Assembly (NCBI RefSeq): GCF_004331955.1
Contig: NZ_CP036532.1
Span: 558,001 to 622,000 of the forward strand
From: Roseitalea porphyridii
GTDB taxonomy: Bacteria; Pseudomonadota; Alphaproteobacteria; Rhizobiales; Rhizobiaceae
Length of the DNA: 64,000 bases
Direction: 5' to 3'
This document shows, in pieces, positions 27,430-35,082 of this stretch (position 1 is the stretch's first letter; every line of letters starts with the position of its first letter). A program made the translations under genes and the position numbers. Below the pieces are notes generated by a model that worked only from the letters and a program-made list of their open reading frames with translations, was not told where the DNA came from and searched no databases.

Positions 27430-29048
27430 TGCGTCCGCGCCTCCGCGACGATGTGTGCGGCCATGCGCGTGGCGAGCGCGGCGATGGTCAGCGTCGAATT
27501 GACCGACGAGCCCGACGGGAAGGTGCTGGACGAGGAGATCCACAGGTTCGGGTGATCGTGGGTGCGACAATCGCCGTCGACGACGCTGTCGCGCGGATCA
27601 TCGCCCATGATGGTCGCGCCCATGATGTGGTTGTTGGGATAAAAGCCCTCATTGTGCCGGACGCTTTCGGGCTTGGCACCGAACAGCGGCATCATCGCCT
27701 CGACGCGGCGACGCGTGTCTTCGGCCGCCCGGCGCACATAGTCGTCGATGGCATAGTGAATTTCCGGGCGTGGTATGCCGAGCTTGTCGGTGAGTTTTTC
27801 GGTCGATGGCACGATCCGGTTGGCCGGATCGGGGAGCTGTTCGTTGAACGAATAGATGATCTGCCGGCGCGCGGCGCGATAGCGCACCGCCTCGCGCAGT
27901 TCGTCACCGGTCAGCCCTTCCTCGATGGCCTCGCTGGTGACTTCGCCGACATGGGTCTTGTTGTCGGGCATGAGCTTGCGGGCGGCATGGTCGCGGCGGA
28001 ACTCGCCGTCGCGCAGATTGACGATGCCCGAAAGGATGTTCGGTCCGCGCCCGGGCCACAGCGGCATCTCACTGTCGAACGTGTGGCCGGTGCCGGGGTG
28101 ATCCATCAGGTTGCGGCCCACCATGTCCGACGAGTTGCCCACGCCATCCGGCGCGTTCTCCTGCGTCGACATCAGCATGATCTTCGGTGTCTCTATGCCG
28201 TTGGCCGCCAGGACGAAGCGTTCGGCCTCGATGCGGAACTCCTCGCCGTCGGGCGTCAGGTAGCGGGCGGCGGCGATGCGCCCGTCCTCGCCGACCTCGA
28301 GGAAATGGACGACCGCGTTGACGATCAACTCCGCGCCGGCGGCCTCGGCCTTTTCGACCGACATGTTGCCCGAATATTGCGCCCCGATCGGACAGATCGG
28401 CATGCAGTTGGCGTTGCCGCAGCACGGCGGCCGGCCGTCATAGACCTGCTGGTTGTTGCGGCATTGCGGGGCGGGGATGAGGGTGTATCCGGCCGAGGTC
28501 AGCTTTTCCGCAAAGACCTGGTCGAGATAGGAATAGGGCGCCGGCGGCATCGGATAGGGCTTGGAGCGCGGCGCATCGAACGGCGCGTTCTCCGGACCGG
28601 CGACGCCCAGTTCGACTTCCGCTTCATAGTACCAGGGCTCGATGTCATCGTACGAGATCGGCCAGTCGCGGCCGACGCCGTAGAGCGACTTGATGCGCAT
28701 GTCGTTGGGCAGGTAGCGCCAGGTCGCCGCGCCCCAGTGCCAGGTGGTGCCGCCGACCGCGCGGATATATTGCTGCTCGTAGGGGTCAGGCCCTTTCTGG
28801 ATCAGATAGGCGCCCGGGTCGGACGGGTCAGGCTGCGGTGCGTGATCATTTTCCGGATATGGCGACATCAGGTCCTGGGGGTGGGCCTGCCGGAACCGCT
28901 TGACGAGTTCGGCGCGGTCGAGCCGCGGGCCGCAATCGAGGATCGTCACGCGCATGCCGGCCTCGGCGGCGCGCTTGGCCACCAGCCCGCCGGCGACGCC
29001 CGCGCCGATGACGCACAGTTGCGGGCTTTGCGGCAGTGTCGTGACCAT
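27426..29048 (-). CDS. GMC-family FAD dehydrogenase catalytic subunit, glucose-dehydrogenase type
   Basis: A 540-residue GMC flavoprotein. The FAD-binding turn is CVIGAGVAGGLVAK near the start. Cys209, Cys210, Cys215 and Cys219 (PPCCGNANCMPICPIGA) match the C-C-x4-C-x3-C set that binds a [3Fe-4S] cluster in the Burkholderia FAD glucose dehydrogenase. The catalytic histidine lies in FYPNNHIMG, near residue 474, and the partner Asn in SSVNSTLTI. It oxidises a sugar or polyol; which one is not readable. A GGAGGGAG ribosome-binding site sets the start at 29048. No signal peptide is seen, agreeing with export by the Tat-dependent small subunit. Confidence 0.88.
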   Translation of the reverse strand: MVTTLPQSPQLCVIGAGVAGGLVAKRAAEAGMRVTILDCGPRLDRAELVKRFRQAHPQDLMSPYPENDHAPQPDPSDPGAYLIQKGPDPYEQQYIRAVGGTTWHWGAATWRYLPNDMRIKSLYGVGRDWPISYDDIEPWYYEAEVELGVAGPENAPFDAPRSKPYPMPPAPYSYLDQVFAEKLTSAGYTLIPAPQCRNNQQVYDGRPPCCGNANCMPICPIGAQYSGNMSVEKAEAAGAELIVNAVVHFLEVGEDGRIAAARYLTPDGEEFRIEAERFVLAANGIETPKIMLMSTQENAPDGVGNSSDMVGRNLMDHPGTGHTFDSEMPLWPGRGPNILSGIVNLRDGEFRRDHAARKLMPDNKTHVGEVTSEAIEEGLTGDELREAVRYRAARRQIIYSFNEQLPDPANRIVPSTEKLTDKLGIPRPEIHYAIDDYVRRAAEDTRRRVEAMMPLFGAKPESVRHNEGFYPNNHIMGATIMGDDPRDSVVDGDCRTHDHPNLWISSSSTFPSGSSVNSTLTIAALATRMAAHIVAEARTQ

Positions 29049-29212
29049 CTGATAACTCCCTCCGGCTCCGGTCAAACGCGCGTCGTTCCGTCCGGTTCCC
29101 GGTTCGTCGCCCCATACGCGCGTGCTGGAACCGAATCCGGCCGGTGAAGTTGACGCGGCGCGGTCGTCACGGTCATGGTTGGCGTAAACGAGACGATTGC
29201 CGGCGACGCCCT

Positions 29213-29974
29213 TCACCCGGCGCGGTTGGGGGCGGGGCGGCCATCGCCGTCCTCGGCCTGCACCAGAACCCGTACGATCAGAAGGCCGATCGCGGCGACG
29301 AACACAGCCGCGCCGAACACCCACATCATCCCGCCGGCGAGCGCCTGATCGGTCAGCGCCGTCAGCCCGTAGGGCGGTGTGGTCGCCTCGTGCCACAGGT
29401 GCCAGGGCTCGCCGGAAAAGACCAGCAACGCCGACAGCACCGACATCTGCGTGCCGACCACGATGGCCGACAGGAAGCTCTGGAGCGGCCGAGGTTCCAT
29501 CTGCGTGATGATGGCGGCCCAGTACGCCACCGCCGCGCCGAGAAGGCTCAGATGCATGGCCCAGTAGGTCCAGTCGCTCTCCAGCGTCGCCTGGTACGGC
29601 GTCGGCAGATGCCAGAACCAGAAAAAGCCCGAAAAGACGATCGCGGCCGCCATCGGCGACACGCGGCGGCCGTTGAAGGCGCGGGCAAGCAGCGGCGCGG
29701 CGATCAGCGTCAGCACCAGGTGCTGGCCGACGCGGGCGGAGAACAGCGCCATGGACAGGGCGCAAAGCGGCGAGACGAACATGATCGCGGTGATCGCCAG
29801 CCCGGCGAAGTAGCTCGTGCGGCGCGGGCCCTTGGCCAGGCGCCAGAACCCGAATGCCCATGCGGCGGCGAGGCCGGCCAGCAGGAACGGGTCCAGCGTC
29901 CAGCGCGCCATCAGTTCGGCCGGCACCGGTGGCATGCCGCAGAAGGGAACATAGTCGGGATCGGCGGTGAACAT
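29213..29974 (-). CDS. Caa3-type CtaG-like cytochrome oxidase assembly protein
   Basis: A 253-residue integral membrane protein with about seven helices, resembling the caa3_CtaG family rather than the Cox11-type CtaG. Recognisable pieces are a GMPPVPAELMARWTLDPFLL N-terminus, HLVLTLIAAPLLARAF, and FFWFWHLPTPYQ with SLLGAAVAYWAA. Family members help oxidase maturation, probably copper insertion or structural assembly. It begins two bases after the previous gene's stop and ends the oxidase block; a gap of 164 bases precedes the second dehydrogenase unit. Confidence 0.78.
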   Translation of the reverse strand: MFTADPDYVPFCGMPPVPAELMARWTLDPFLLAGLAAAWAFGFWRLAKGPRRTSYFAGLAITAIMFVSPLCALSMALFSARVGQHLVLTLIAAPLLARAFNGRRVSPMAAAIVFSGFFWFWHLPTPYQATLESDWTYWAMHLSLLGAAVAYWAAIITQMEPRPLQSFLSAIVVGTQMSVLSALLVFSGEPWHLWHEATTPPYGLTALTDQALAGGMMWVFGAAVFVAAIGLLIVRVLVQAEDGDGRPAPNRAG

Positions 29975-29975
29975 G

Positions 29976-30293
29976 TCAGCCTCCGCAGTTGGCAAAGAAG
30001 GGAAAGGCGACCGCATTGAGCACGATGGCGATCACCGCGATGACCGCCGCCAGCCGGATCGCGGTCGCCATGTCGTCGTTCTTGCGGCGCACGGGCACGC
30101 GCACGATCGGCAGGCCCGCGCCGATCAGCGCGATGATCGTGGCGATGAAGCTGAGCGTCTGCATCGTCGCTATCGACATCAGCGCGCGCGGCGAGCAGGC
30201 CGCCGAGACCAGCGCGTAGAGGATGGTGAAATGGATCGCCCACAGCGTGATCGGCGCTGCGAGCGCCAGAACCTGGTTGCGACGTATCGTCAT
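29976..30293 (-). CDS. Small hydrophobic membrane protein of the oxidase operon
   Basis: A predicted 105-residue protein with three membrane helices (WAIHFTILYALVSAA, IATIIALIGAGLPIV, LAAVIAVIAIVLNAVAFPFF). The start ATG overlaps the oxidase subunit I stop (ATGA), indicating coupling. I do not recognise a named family; it may be an accessory or subunit IV-like component of the oxidase, to judge only by its position. Confidence 0.6.
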   Translation of the reverse strand: MTIRRNQVLALAAPITLWAIHFTILYALVSAACSPRALMSIATMQTLSFIATIIALIGAGLPIVRVPVRRKNDDMATAIRLAAVIAVIAIVLNAVAFPFFANCGG

Positions 30294-32806
30294 GGGATCA
30301 CTCCATGGGCGGCCAGCAGCAGCCCGCCGGTGATGACGGCGAACAGCGCGACGCCCTTCGCATAGGGTGAGAGGTTGAAGTCGGCGACGTGCTGGCCGGG
30401 CCGGGTCTGCCCGGTCAGCTTGCGCAGCGCGTTGAACAGCGCCCACCAGACCAGCACGAACACGAGCACGCCGACATAGGCGACGATCGCCCAGGCGGTC
30501 GCGCCGAGCGCGGTCGCCTCGCGGTCGATGTGCGCGATGGCGAGATAGAGAAGCCCGCCCATTGCGCCGCCGAGCGCGGCCGTGACGAGGCCGGACAGCG
30601 CGGCCGGGATGAGGCTGTCGCGCAGCGTCAGGGCCCGGGTCAGCGTGGCAAAGCCGACCATGAAGATCGCCGCGACGATCGCGCCTGCGGCCATCAGCGG
30701 GTCGGGCCGCGCCACTTGGTCGGCGAAGGCCGGGAACGTCAGCCACAGATAAAGAAGGCCAAACACCAGCGAGAAGTAGAGCGCGCCCAGGATCAAGAGC
30801 GTGCCGATCACGGCGATATAGGTGTGGCTGCGCCGGTCCGCCTTGTCGACCGGAAGCCGGTAGCCGAGCCCGGCGTCACGCGTCACGCCGCTGTCGGACG
30901 GCTCCCACGCCCAGGCGGTGAAGCCGGCCATCATGGCGACGAAGCCGGCCGCCGTGACCCAGTAGGCGCTGGCGAGCGTCGCGCCGAACATCACAGCGAC
31001 CGCAAAGGCGGTGAAGAGCGGCACCCATGTCGGGTGTGGCAGGCGGGCGATGTGCAGCGGTTCGCCGGTCAGCGGATCGCAGCCGAGCGTCTCGCGGCGA
31101 TGGTCCGGATAGGCGCGCAGGACACCGTTCACGCGGGCCGGATCGGTGCCGGTCAGCTCGGGCTGGTCCCACAGCGGCTCGCGGCTGGTCACCGGCGGGA
31201 TCGCGCGGAAATTGTAGCCCGGCGCGACGGTCGGATAGAGCCATTCCATCGTGCCGGCACCCCACGGGTTGCGGCCGGCCGGCGCGCCACGCGACAGGTG
31301 GCGGAAGAAGTCGAAGATGAACAGCGCCACGCCGGCGGCGAGAATGTACGAGCCGATCGAGGACAGCATGTTCAGCCGGTCCCAGCCGATGTCCTCGGGA
31401 TAGGTGGCGATGCGGCGTGGCATGCCGCGCAGGCCTGTGACGTGCATCAGGAAGAAGGTGGCGTTGAAGCCGATGAACATCAGCCAGAACACCCATTTGC
31501 CGAGCGCCTCCGACATCATCCGCCCGGTGAAGTGCGGCACCCAGTAGTAGAACGCGCCGAACAGTGGGAACACCATGCCGCCGATCAGCACATAGTGCAG
31601 GTGCGCGACGACGAAATAGCTGTCATGGGCCTGGAAATTGAACGGCACCGAGGCGAGCATGACCCCGGTCAGCCCGCCCAGCACGAAGATGAACAGGAAG
31701 CCGAAGATGAACAGCATCGGCGTGGTGATACGCGGGCGCGCCTGGGCCAGCGTCGCGATGAAACAGAAGATCTGTATCCCGGTCGGGATCGCCACCATGG
31801 TCGATGCGGCCGAAAACAGCGACAGCGATATCGCCGGAATGCCGGTCGTGAACATGTGGTGGGCCCAAAGGCCGAAGCTGATGAAGCCCATGGTGACGAC
31901 GGCCGCGACCGTGAAGCCGTAGCCGAACAGCGGCCGGCCGACGAAGGTCGGCAGCATGGTCGCGACCATGCCGGCGGCGGGCAGGAAGATGATGTAGACT
32001 TCCGGGTGTCCGAAGATCCAGAACAGGTGCTGCCACAGGAGCGGATCGCCGCCGGCGGCCGGATCGAAGAAGGGCAGGCCGAGCAGGCGCTGGCTTTCGA
32101 GCAGGATCGAACCGATGATCAGCGGCGGAAAGCCGATCGCGATCATGAAGGCGGTGATCAGCAGATACCAGGCGAAGATCGGCATCCTCGTCAGGCTCAT
32201 GCCCGGCGCGCGGGCGCACAGGATCGCCGCGATCAGCTCGACCGCCGCGGTCACCGAGGCGATCTCGGCGAACGTGATGCCGATCAGCCAGAAGTCGGCC
32301 GAAAGGCCGGGCGTGTATTCCTTGGTCGAAAGCGGGGTGTACATGAACCAGCCGCCGGCCGGCGCCGCATCGAACAGGAACGACGACAGCACGATGATGC
32401 CGCCGAACAGGTAGCAGAAATAGCCGAATGCCCCCAGACGCGGGAAGATCAGGTCGCGTGCGCCCAGCATCAGCGGCAGGAAGTAGACGCCGAACCCCTC
32501 AAGAATCGGAATCGCGAACAGGAACATCATCAGTGTTCCGTGCATCGTGAAGAACTGGTTGTAGGTCTCGCTGTCCAGGAACGTGTTGCCCGGCACGATG
32601 AGCTGGGTGCGCACGCCGAGCGCCAGAAGCCCGGCGATCAGGAAGAAGATGAAGCCGGTGACGATGAACCGCTTGCCGACGACGCGGTGCGAGACCGAGG
32701 TCAGCGCGCGGATGCCGGAGGGCTGCGCCCAGATCTCCTCGAAGTTCTTGTCCGGCTCGCCCTTGCGCGCGCCGGTATAGTCCTGGCGTTCGGCGCTGGC
32801 GCTCAT
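30290..32806 (-). CDS. ctaD: Cytochrome c oxidase subunit I fused to a subunit III-like domain
   Basis: An 838-residue heme-copper oxidase catalytic subunit. The metal ligands are complete: His89 (MHGTLMMF) and His404 for heme a, His402 for heme a3 and His267, His316 and His317 for CuB, with cross-link Tyr271 and Glu269 in GHPEVY. That makes it an A1-type core. Residues beyond about 560 form an extra domain with roughly seven helices, in the position of subunit III. Two features are odd: PTGIQIF has Gln345 where the K-channel lysine is expected, and ARDLIFPRLGAF keeps the D-channel Asp118 but has Gly125-Ala126 where asparagines are usual. The start overlaps the coxB stop. Confidence 0.92.
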   Translation of the reverse strand: MSASAERQDYTGARKGEPDKNFEEIWAQPSGIRALTSVSHRVVGKRFIVTGFIFFLIAGLLALGVRTQLIVPGNTFLDSETYNQFFTMHGTLMMFLFAIPILEGFGVYFLPLMLGARDLIFPRLGAFGYFCYLFGGIIVLSSFLFDAAPAGGWFMYTPLSTKEYTPGLSADFWLIGITFAEIASVTAAVELIAAILCARAPGMSLTRMPIFAWYLLITAFMIAIGFPPLIIGSILLESQRLLGLPFFDPAAGGDPLLWQHLFWIFGHPEVYIIFLPAAGMVATMLPTFVGRPLFGYGFTVAAVVTMGFISFGLWAHHMFTTGIPAISLSLFSAASTMVAIPTGIQIFCFIATLAQARPRITTPMLFIFGFLFIFVLGGLTGVMLASVPFNFQAHDSYFVVAHLHYVLIGGMVFPLFGAFYYWVPHFTGRMMSEALGKWVFWLMFIGFNATFFLMHVTGLRGMPRRIATYPEDIGWDRLNMLSSIGSYILAAGVALFIFDFFRHLSRGAPAGRNPWGAGTMEWLYPTVAPGYNFRAIPPVTSREPLWDQPELTGTDPARVNGVLRAYPDHRRETLGCDPLTGEPLHIARLPHPTWVPLFTAFAVAVMFGATLASAYWVTAAGFVAMMAGFTAWAWEPSDSGVTRDAGLGYRLPVDKADRRSHTYIAVIGTLLILGALYFSLVFGLLYLWLTFPAFADQVARPDPLMAAGAIVAAIFMVGFATLTRALTLRDSLIPAALSGLVTAALGGAMGGLLYLAIAHIDREATALGATAWAIVAYVGVLVFVLVWWALFNALRKLTGQTRPGQHVADFNLSPYAKGVALFAVITGGLLLAAHGVIP

Positions 32807-33732
32807 TTCAGGCTCTCCAGCCAGGCGGCCAGCGCGCGCAGATCGGGCCCGCTCAGATGGTTGTAGTCGGGCATCTGTGCGCCGGGCTTCATGTCGGAGA
32901 CATCGGCGATCCAGCCGGCGAGATTGCCCTTGTTCATGCGCCACATGCCGGCCCCGAGCGCGGCCCGTCCGCCGACGCGGGTCAGGTCCGGACCGATCCT
33001 GGCGCCCTCGGCGACGCCCCTGATCTGGTGGCAGGCCGCGCAGCCGGCATCGAGGAAGACCTGCTTGCCGTCGAGCAGTTCCGGCCTTGCCGCGTCACGC
33101 GCCTCGCCTTCGAGGCGATCGAGGAAGGCGGCAAAGTCCTCCGGCGGCACGGCGACCACCTCGAACGCCATCTTGGGGTGCGACAGGCCGCAGAACTCGG
33201 CGCACTGGCCACGGAACCGGCCGGCCTCGGACGCGGTCAGCGTGAAGCTGTTCGTGCGGCCGGGGATCATGTCGAGCTTGCCGCCGAGCGAGGGCACCCA
33301 GAACGAGTGGATGACGTCGGCGGTCTTCAGGCGGAAGGTGACGGGCTCGCCGACCGGAACGACGATCTCGTTGGCGTCGCGGATCGCCCGACCGTCCGGA
33401 TCGTAGATCACGTCCCACCAATATTGATGGCCGGTCACCTCGATCACCGTGGCGTCTGGATCGGTGCGTGCGATCGCGCGCAGCGTGATCGACGAGAACA
33501 CGAACAGGGCCAGGATCGTCACCAGCGGAAAGACGAGCCCGCCGCCCCAGATCCACCAGGTGCGCGGCTGGCCGCCGCGCCGCGCCGCCAGCCAGACGAA
33601 CGCCATGACCAGCGCGAAGATGGCAAGCCCGACCGCCGTCATGATGACGGTCAGCAGCAGCGCCGCCTCGGCGTTGGGACCGAAGACACGCAGTGCCGAC
33701 TGCGCGCCGAATTCGCCCAGTTCGGAGGTCAT
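32803..33732 (-). CDS. ctaC: Cytochrome c oxidase subunit II with fused heme c domain
   Basis: A 309-residue subunit with two N-terminal membrane helices (residues 22-49 and 58-82), then a periplasmic cupredoxin domain. CuA ligands are His142, Cys177, Cys181, His185 and Met188 (CAEFCGLSHPKM). A cytochrome c domain follows, with the heme site CAACH at 231-235. Such fused subunits accept electrons directly from soluble cytochromes. The gene overlaps both the preceding cytochrome c gene and the following subunit I gene by four bases. Confidence 0.95.
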   Translation of the reverse strand: MTSELGEFGAQSALRVFGPNAEAALLLTVIMTAVGLAIFALVMAFVWLAARRGGQPRTWWIWGGGLVFPLVTILALFVFSSITLRAIARTDPDATVIEVTGHQYWWDVIYDPDGRAIRDANEIVVPVGEPVTFRLKTADVIHSFWVPSLGGKLDMIPGRTNSFTLTASEAGRFRGQCAEFCGLSHPKMAFEVVAVPPEDFAAFLDRLEGEARDAARPELLDGKQVFLDAGCAACHQIRGVAEGARIGPDLTRVGGRAALGAGMWRMNKGNLAGWIADVSDMKPGAQMPDYNHLSGPDLRALAAWLESLK

Positions 33733-34268
33733 CGGGCGTCACCGAGCGTATAGAGATAGGCCGCCATGTCGCGCGCCTCGTCCTCGGTCAGGCCCAGATC
33801 GGGCATCGCGGTATCGGGCGCGTGGACGGTCGGCTGCACCAGCCAGCTCGTCAGGTCGCCGGGGCGGTTCGGCAGGATGCCGGCGACATAGGCGCGCTCG
33901 GCGAAATCGGTCAGGTTGGGTCCGACGCTGCCTCGGGCGTTGGCCACACCCGGTATGGTGTGGCAGGACCCGCACCCGTTCTCGGCGATCAGTTGCCGGC
34001 CGCGCGCGGGGTCTGCGCCGGGGATGTCGAGGCTCTGCGCCTCCCAGTTCAGCGGCTGTCTGGGCGCGACCGGCCAGTATCGCGCGATGAGCGGAACGAT
34101 ATCGTCGCGCCATGCGGCGTAGACCGGCGCCAGCGGACCGTCGTCGGGATCGGCGAGCGCCCAGATGCCCACGAGCACGGCCACGGCGATGCCGGCCAGC
34201 GCCGTCAACGCCGTGATCGCTGTCGCCCGCCGGCTGCGGTGCGGCCTGTCCTCCACCGCCACGGCCAA
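33729..34268 (-). CDS. Membrane-anchored monoheme cytochrome c
   Basis: A 179-residue protein with one N-terminal membrane helix (ITALTALAGIAVAVLVGIWAL) and a periplasmic c-type domain with the heme motif CGSCH near residue 98. A likely axial methionine lies in DTAMPDLGLTEDEARDMAAYL near the C-terminus. Anchored next to the oxidase, it probably passes electrons from the dehydrogenases to subunit II. It overlaps ctaC by four bases and begins three bases after the diheme cytochrome. Confidence 0.88.
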   Translation of the reverse strand: MAVAVEDRPHRSRRATAITALTALAGIAVAVLVGIWALADPDDGPLAPVYAAWRDDIVPLIARYWPVAPRQPLNWEAQSLDIPGADPARGRQLIAENGCGSCHTIPGVANARGSVGPNLTDFAERAYVAGILPNRPGDLTSWLVQPTVHAPDTAMPDLGLTEDEARDMAAYLYTLGDAR

Positions 34269-34271
34269 GAC

Positions 34272-35072
34272 CTACTCCGCGATCACGATGTCGGGGCGAT
34301 CGTCCTGGACGCGCTCGGCGCGCACGCGGGCGTAATACTCGCTGACCGCGCGCATGTCCTCGCGGGTCATCTTCTGGGCGATGGCCGACATCACGTTGAG
34401 CGGATCGTTGTCGCGGATGCCCTCTTTCCAGAGCTGGAGCTGATACTCCATGTAGCGGGCGTACTGGCCGGCCAGATACGGAACCGACGGCGCAAGGCCG
34501 GTGCCGTTCGGCCCGTGGCAGTTGACGCAGGCCGGAATGCCGGCCTCGGCCGAACCGGCCGCGCCCAGTTGCGCGCCCCATTGCAGCAGTTCGCCGTCGA
34601 TCTGGCCAAGCACCGGCGCGTGCGGCGCTTCGAGCACGGAATAATAGGCGCTGACCGCCTCCATCTCGTATTCGGTCAGGCGCTGGGCGATGCCGGTCAT
34701 GACGCGGTTCGGGCGGTCGCCGGATGCGTAGTCGACAAGCTGCTTGTACATGTACCAGGCCGGTTGGCCCGTCAGGCGCGGAAAGGCGCCGGAGCCGTCG
34801 CCTTCCCCTTGCGCCCCGTGGCAGGTGATGCAGGCCATCCCCGAGCCGCCGTTCTCGGCGCCGCCCATGGCGACCAGCTGCCCTGCCTCCAGAAGATCAT
34901 CGTCGACGGGCTGGTTGACGCGGGCGTTGAACATCGTTTCGTCCGATTGAAGGCTCGCCTCCAGCGTCGCCGCACCGGGCGCTTCCTCGAAGTTCTGCGC
35001 GCTGGCGACCATGGTCAGCCCGATGGCGGCGGCGGCCGTGGTTGCGATCAGTGTCTGGACAAGCGTCCTCAT
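34272..35072 (-). CDS. Diheme cytochrome c4-like protein
   Basis: A 266-residue exported protein with a signal peptide ending near VASAQN. It has two c-type heme sites, CITCH (about residue 94) and CVNCH (about residue 183), each followed by a repeat of the same pattern (LTGQPAWYMYKQLVDYASG and LAGQYARYMEYQLQLWKEG), the two-domain architecture of cytochrome c4. It lies between the first dehydrogenase and the oxidase genes, so it is the natural electron carrier of this module. Confidence 0.9.
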   Translation of the reverse strand: MRTLVQTLIATTAAAAIGLTMVASAQNFEEAPGAATLEASLQSDETMFNARVNQPVDDDLLEAGQLVAMGGAENGGSGMACITCHGAQGEGDGSGAFPRLTGQPAWYMYKQLVDYASGDRPNRVMTGIAQRLTEYEMEAVSAYYSVLEAPHAPVLGQIDGELLQWGAQLGAAGSAEAGIPACVNCHGPNGTGLAPSVPYLAGQYARYMEYQLQLWKEGIRDNDPLNVMSAIAQKMTREDMRAVSEYYARVRAERVQDDRPDIVIAE

Positions 35073-35082
35073 GGCGAACTCC

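Noticed and set aside
29049-29212. TTGACC near 29060 as the -35 of a promoter for the second dehydrogenase unit
   Set aside because: The only -10-like sequence, TTATCA, is 14 bases away and overlaps the ribosome-binding region, so the spacing is wrong. A promoter may exist further upstream but is not visible.
30389-32866. An 825-codon plus-strand frame opposite ctaD
   Set aside because: It is the complement of the oxidase gene; composition is biased and no domain is seen.
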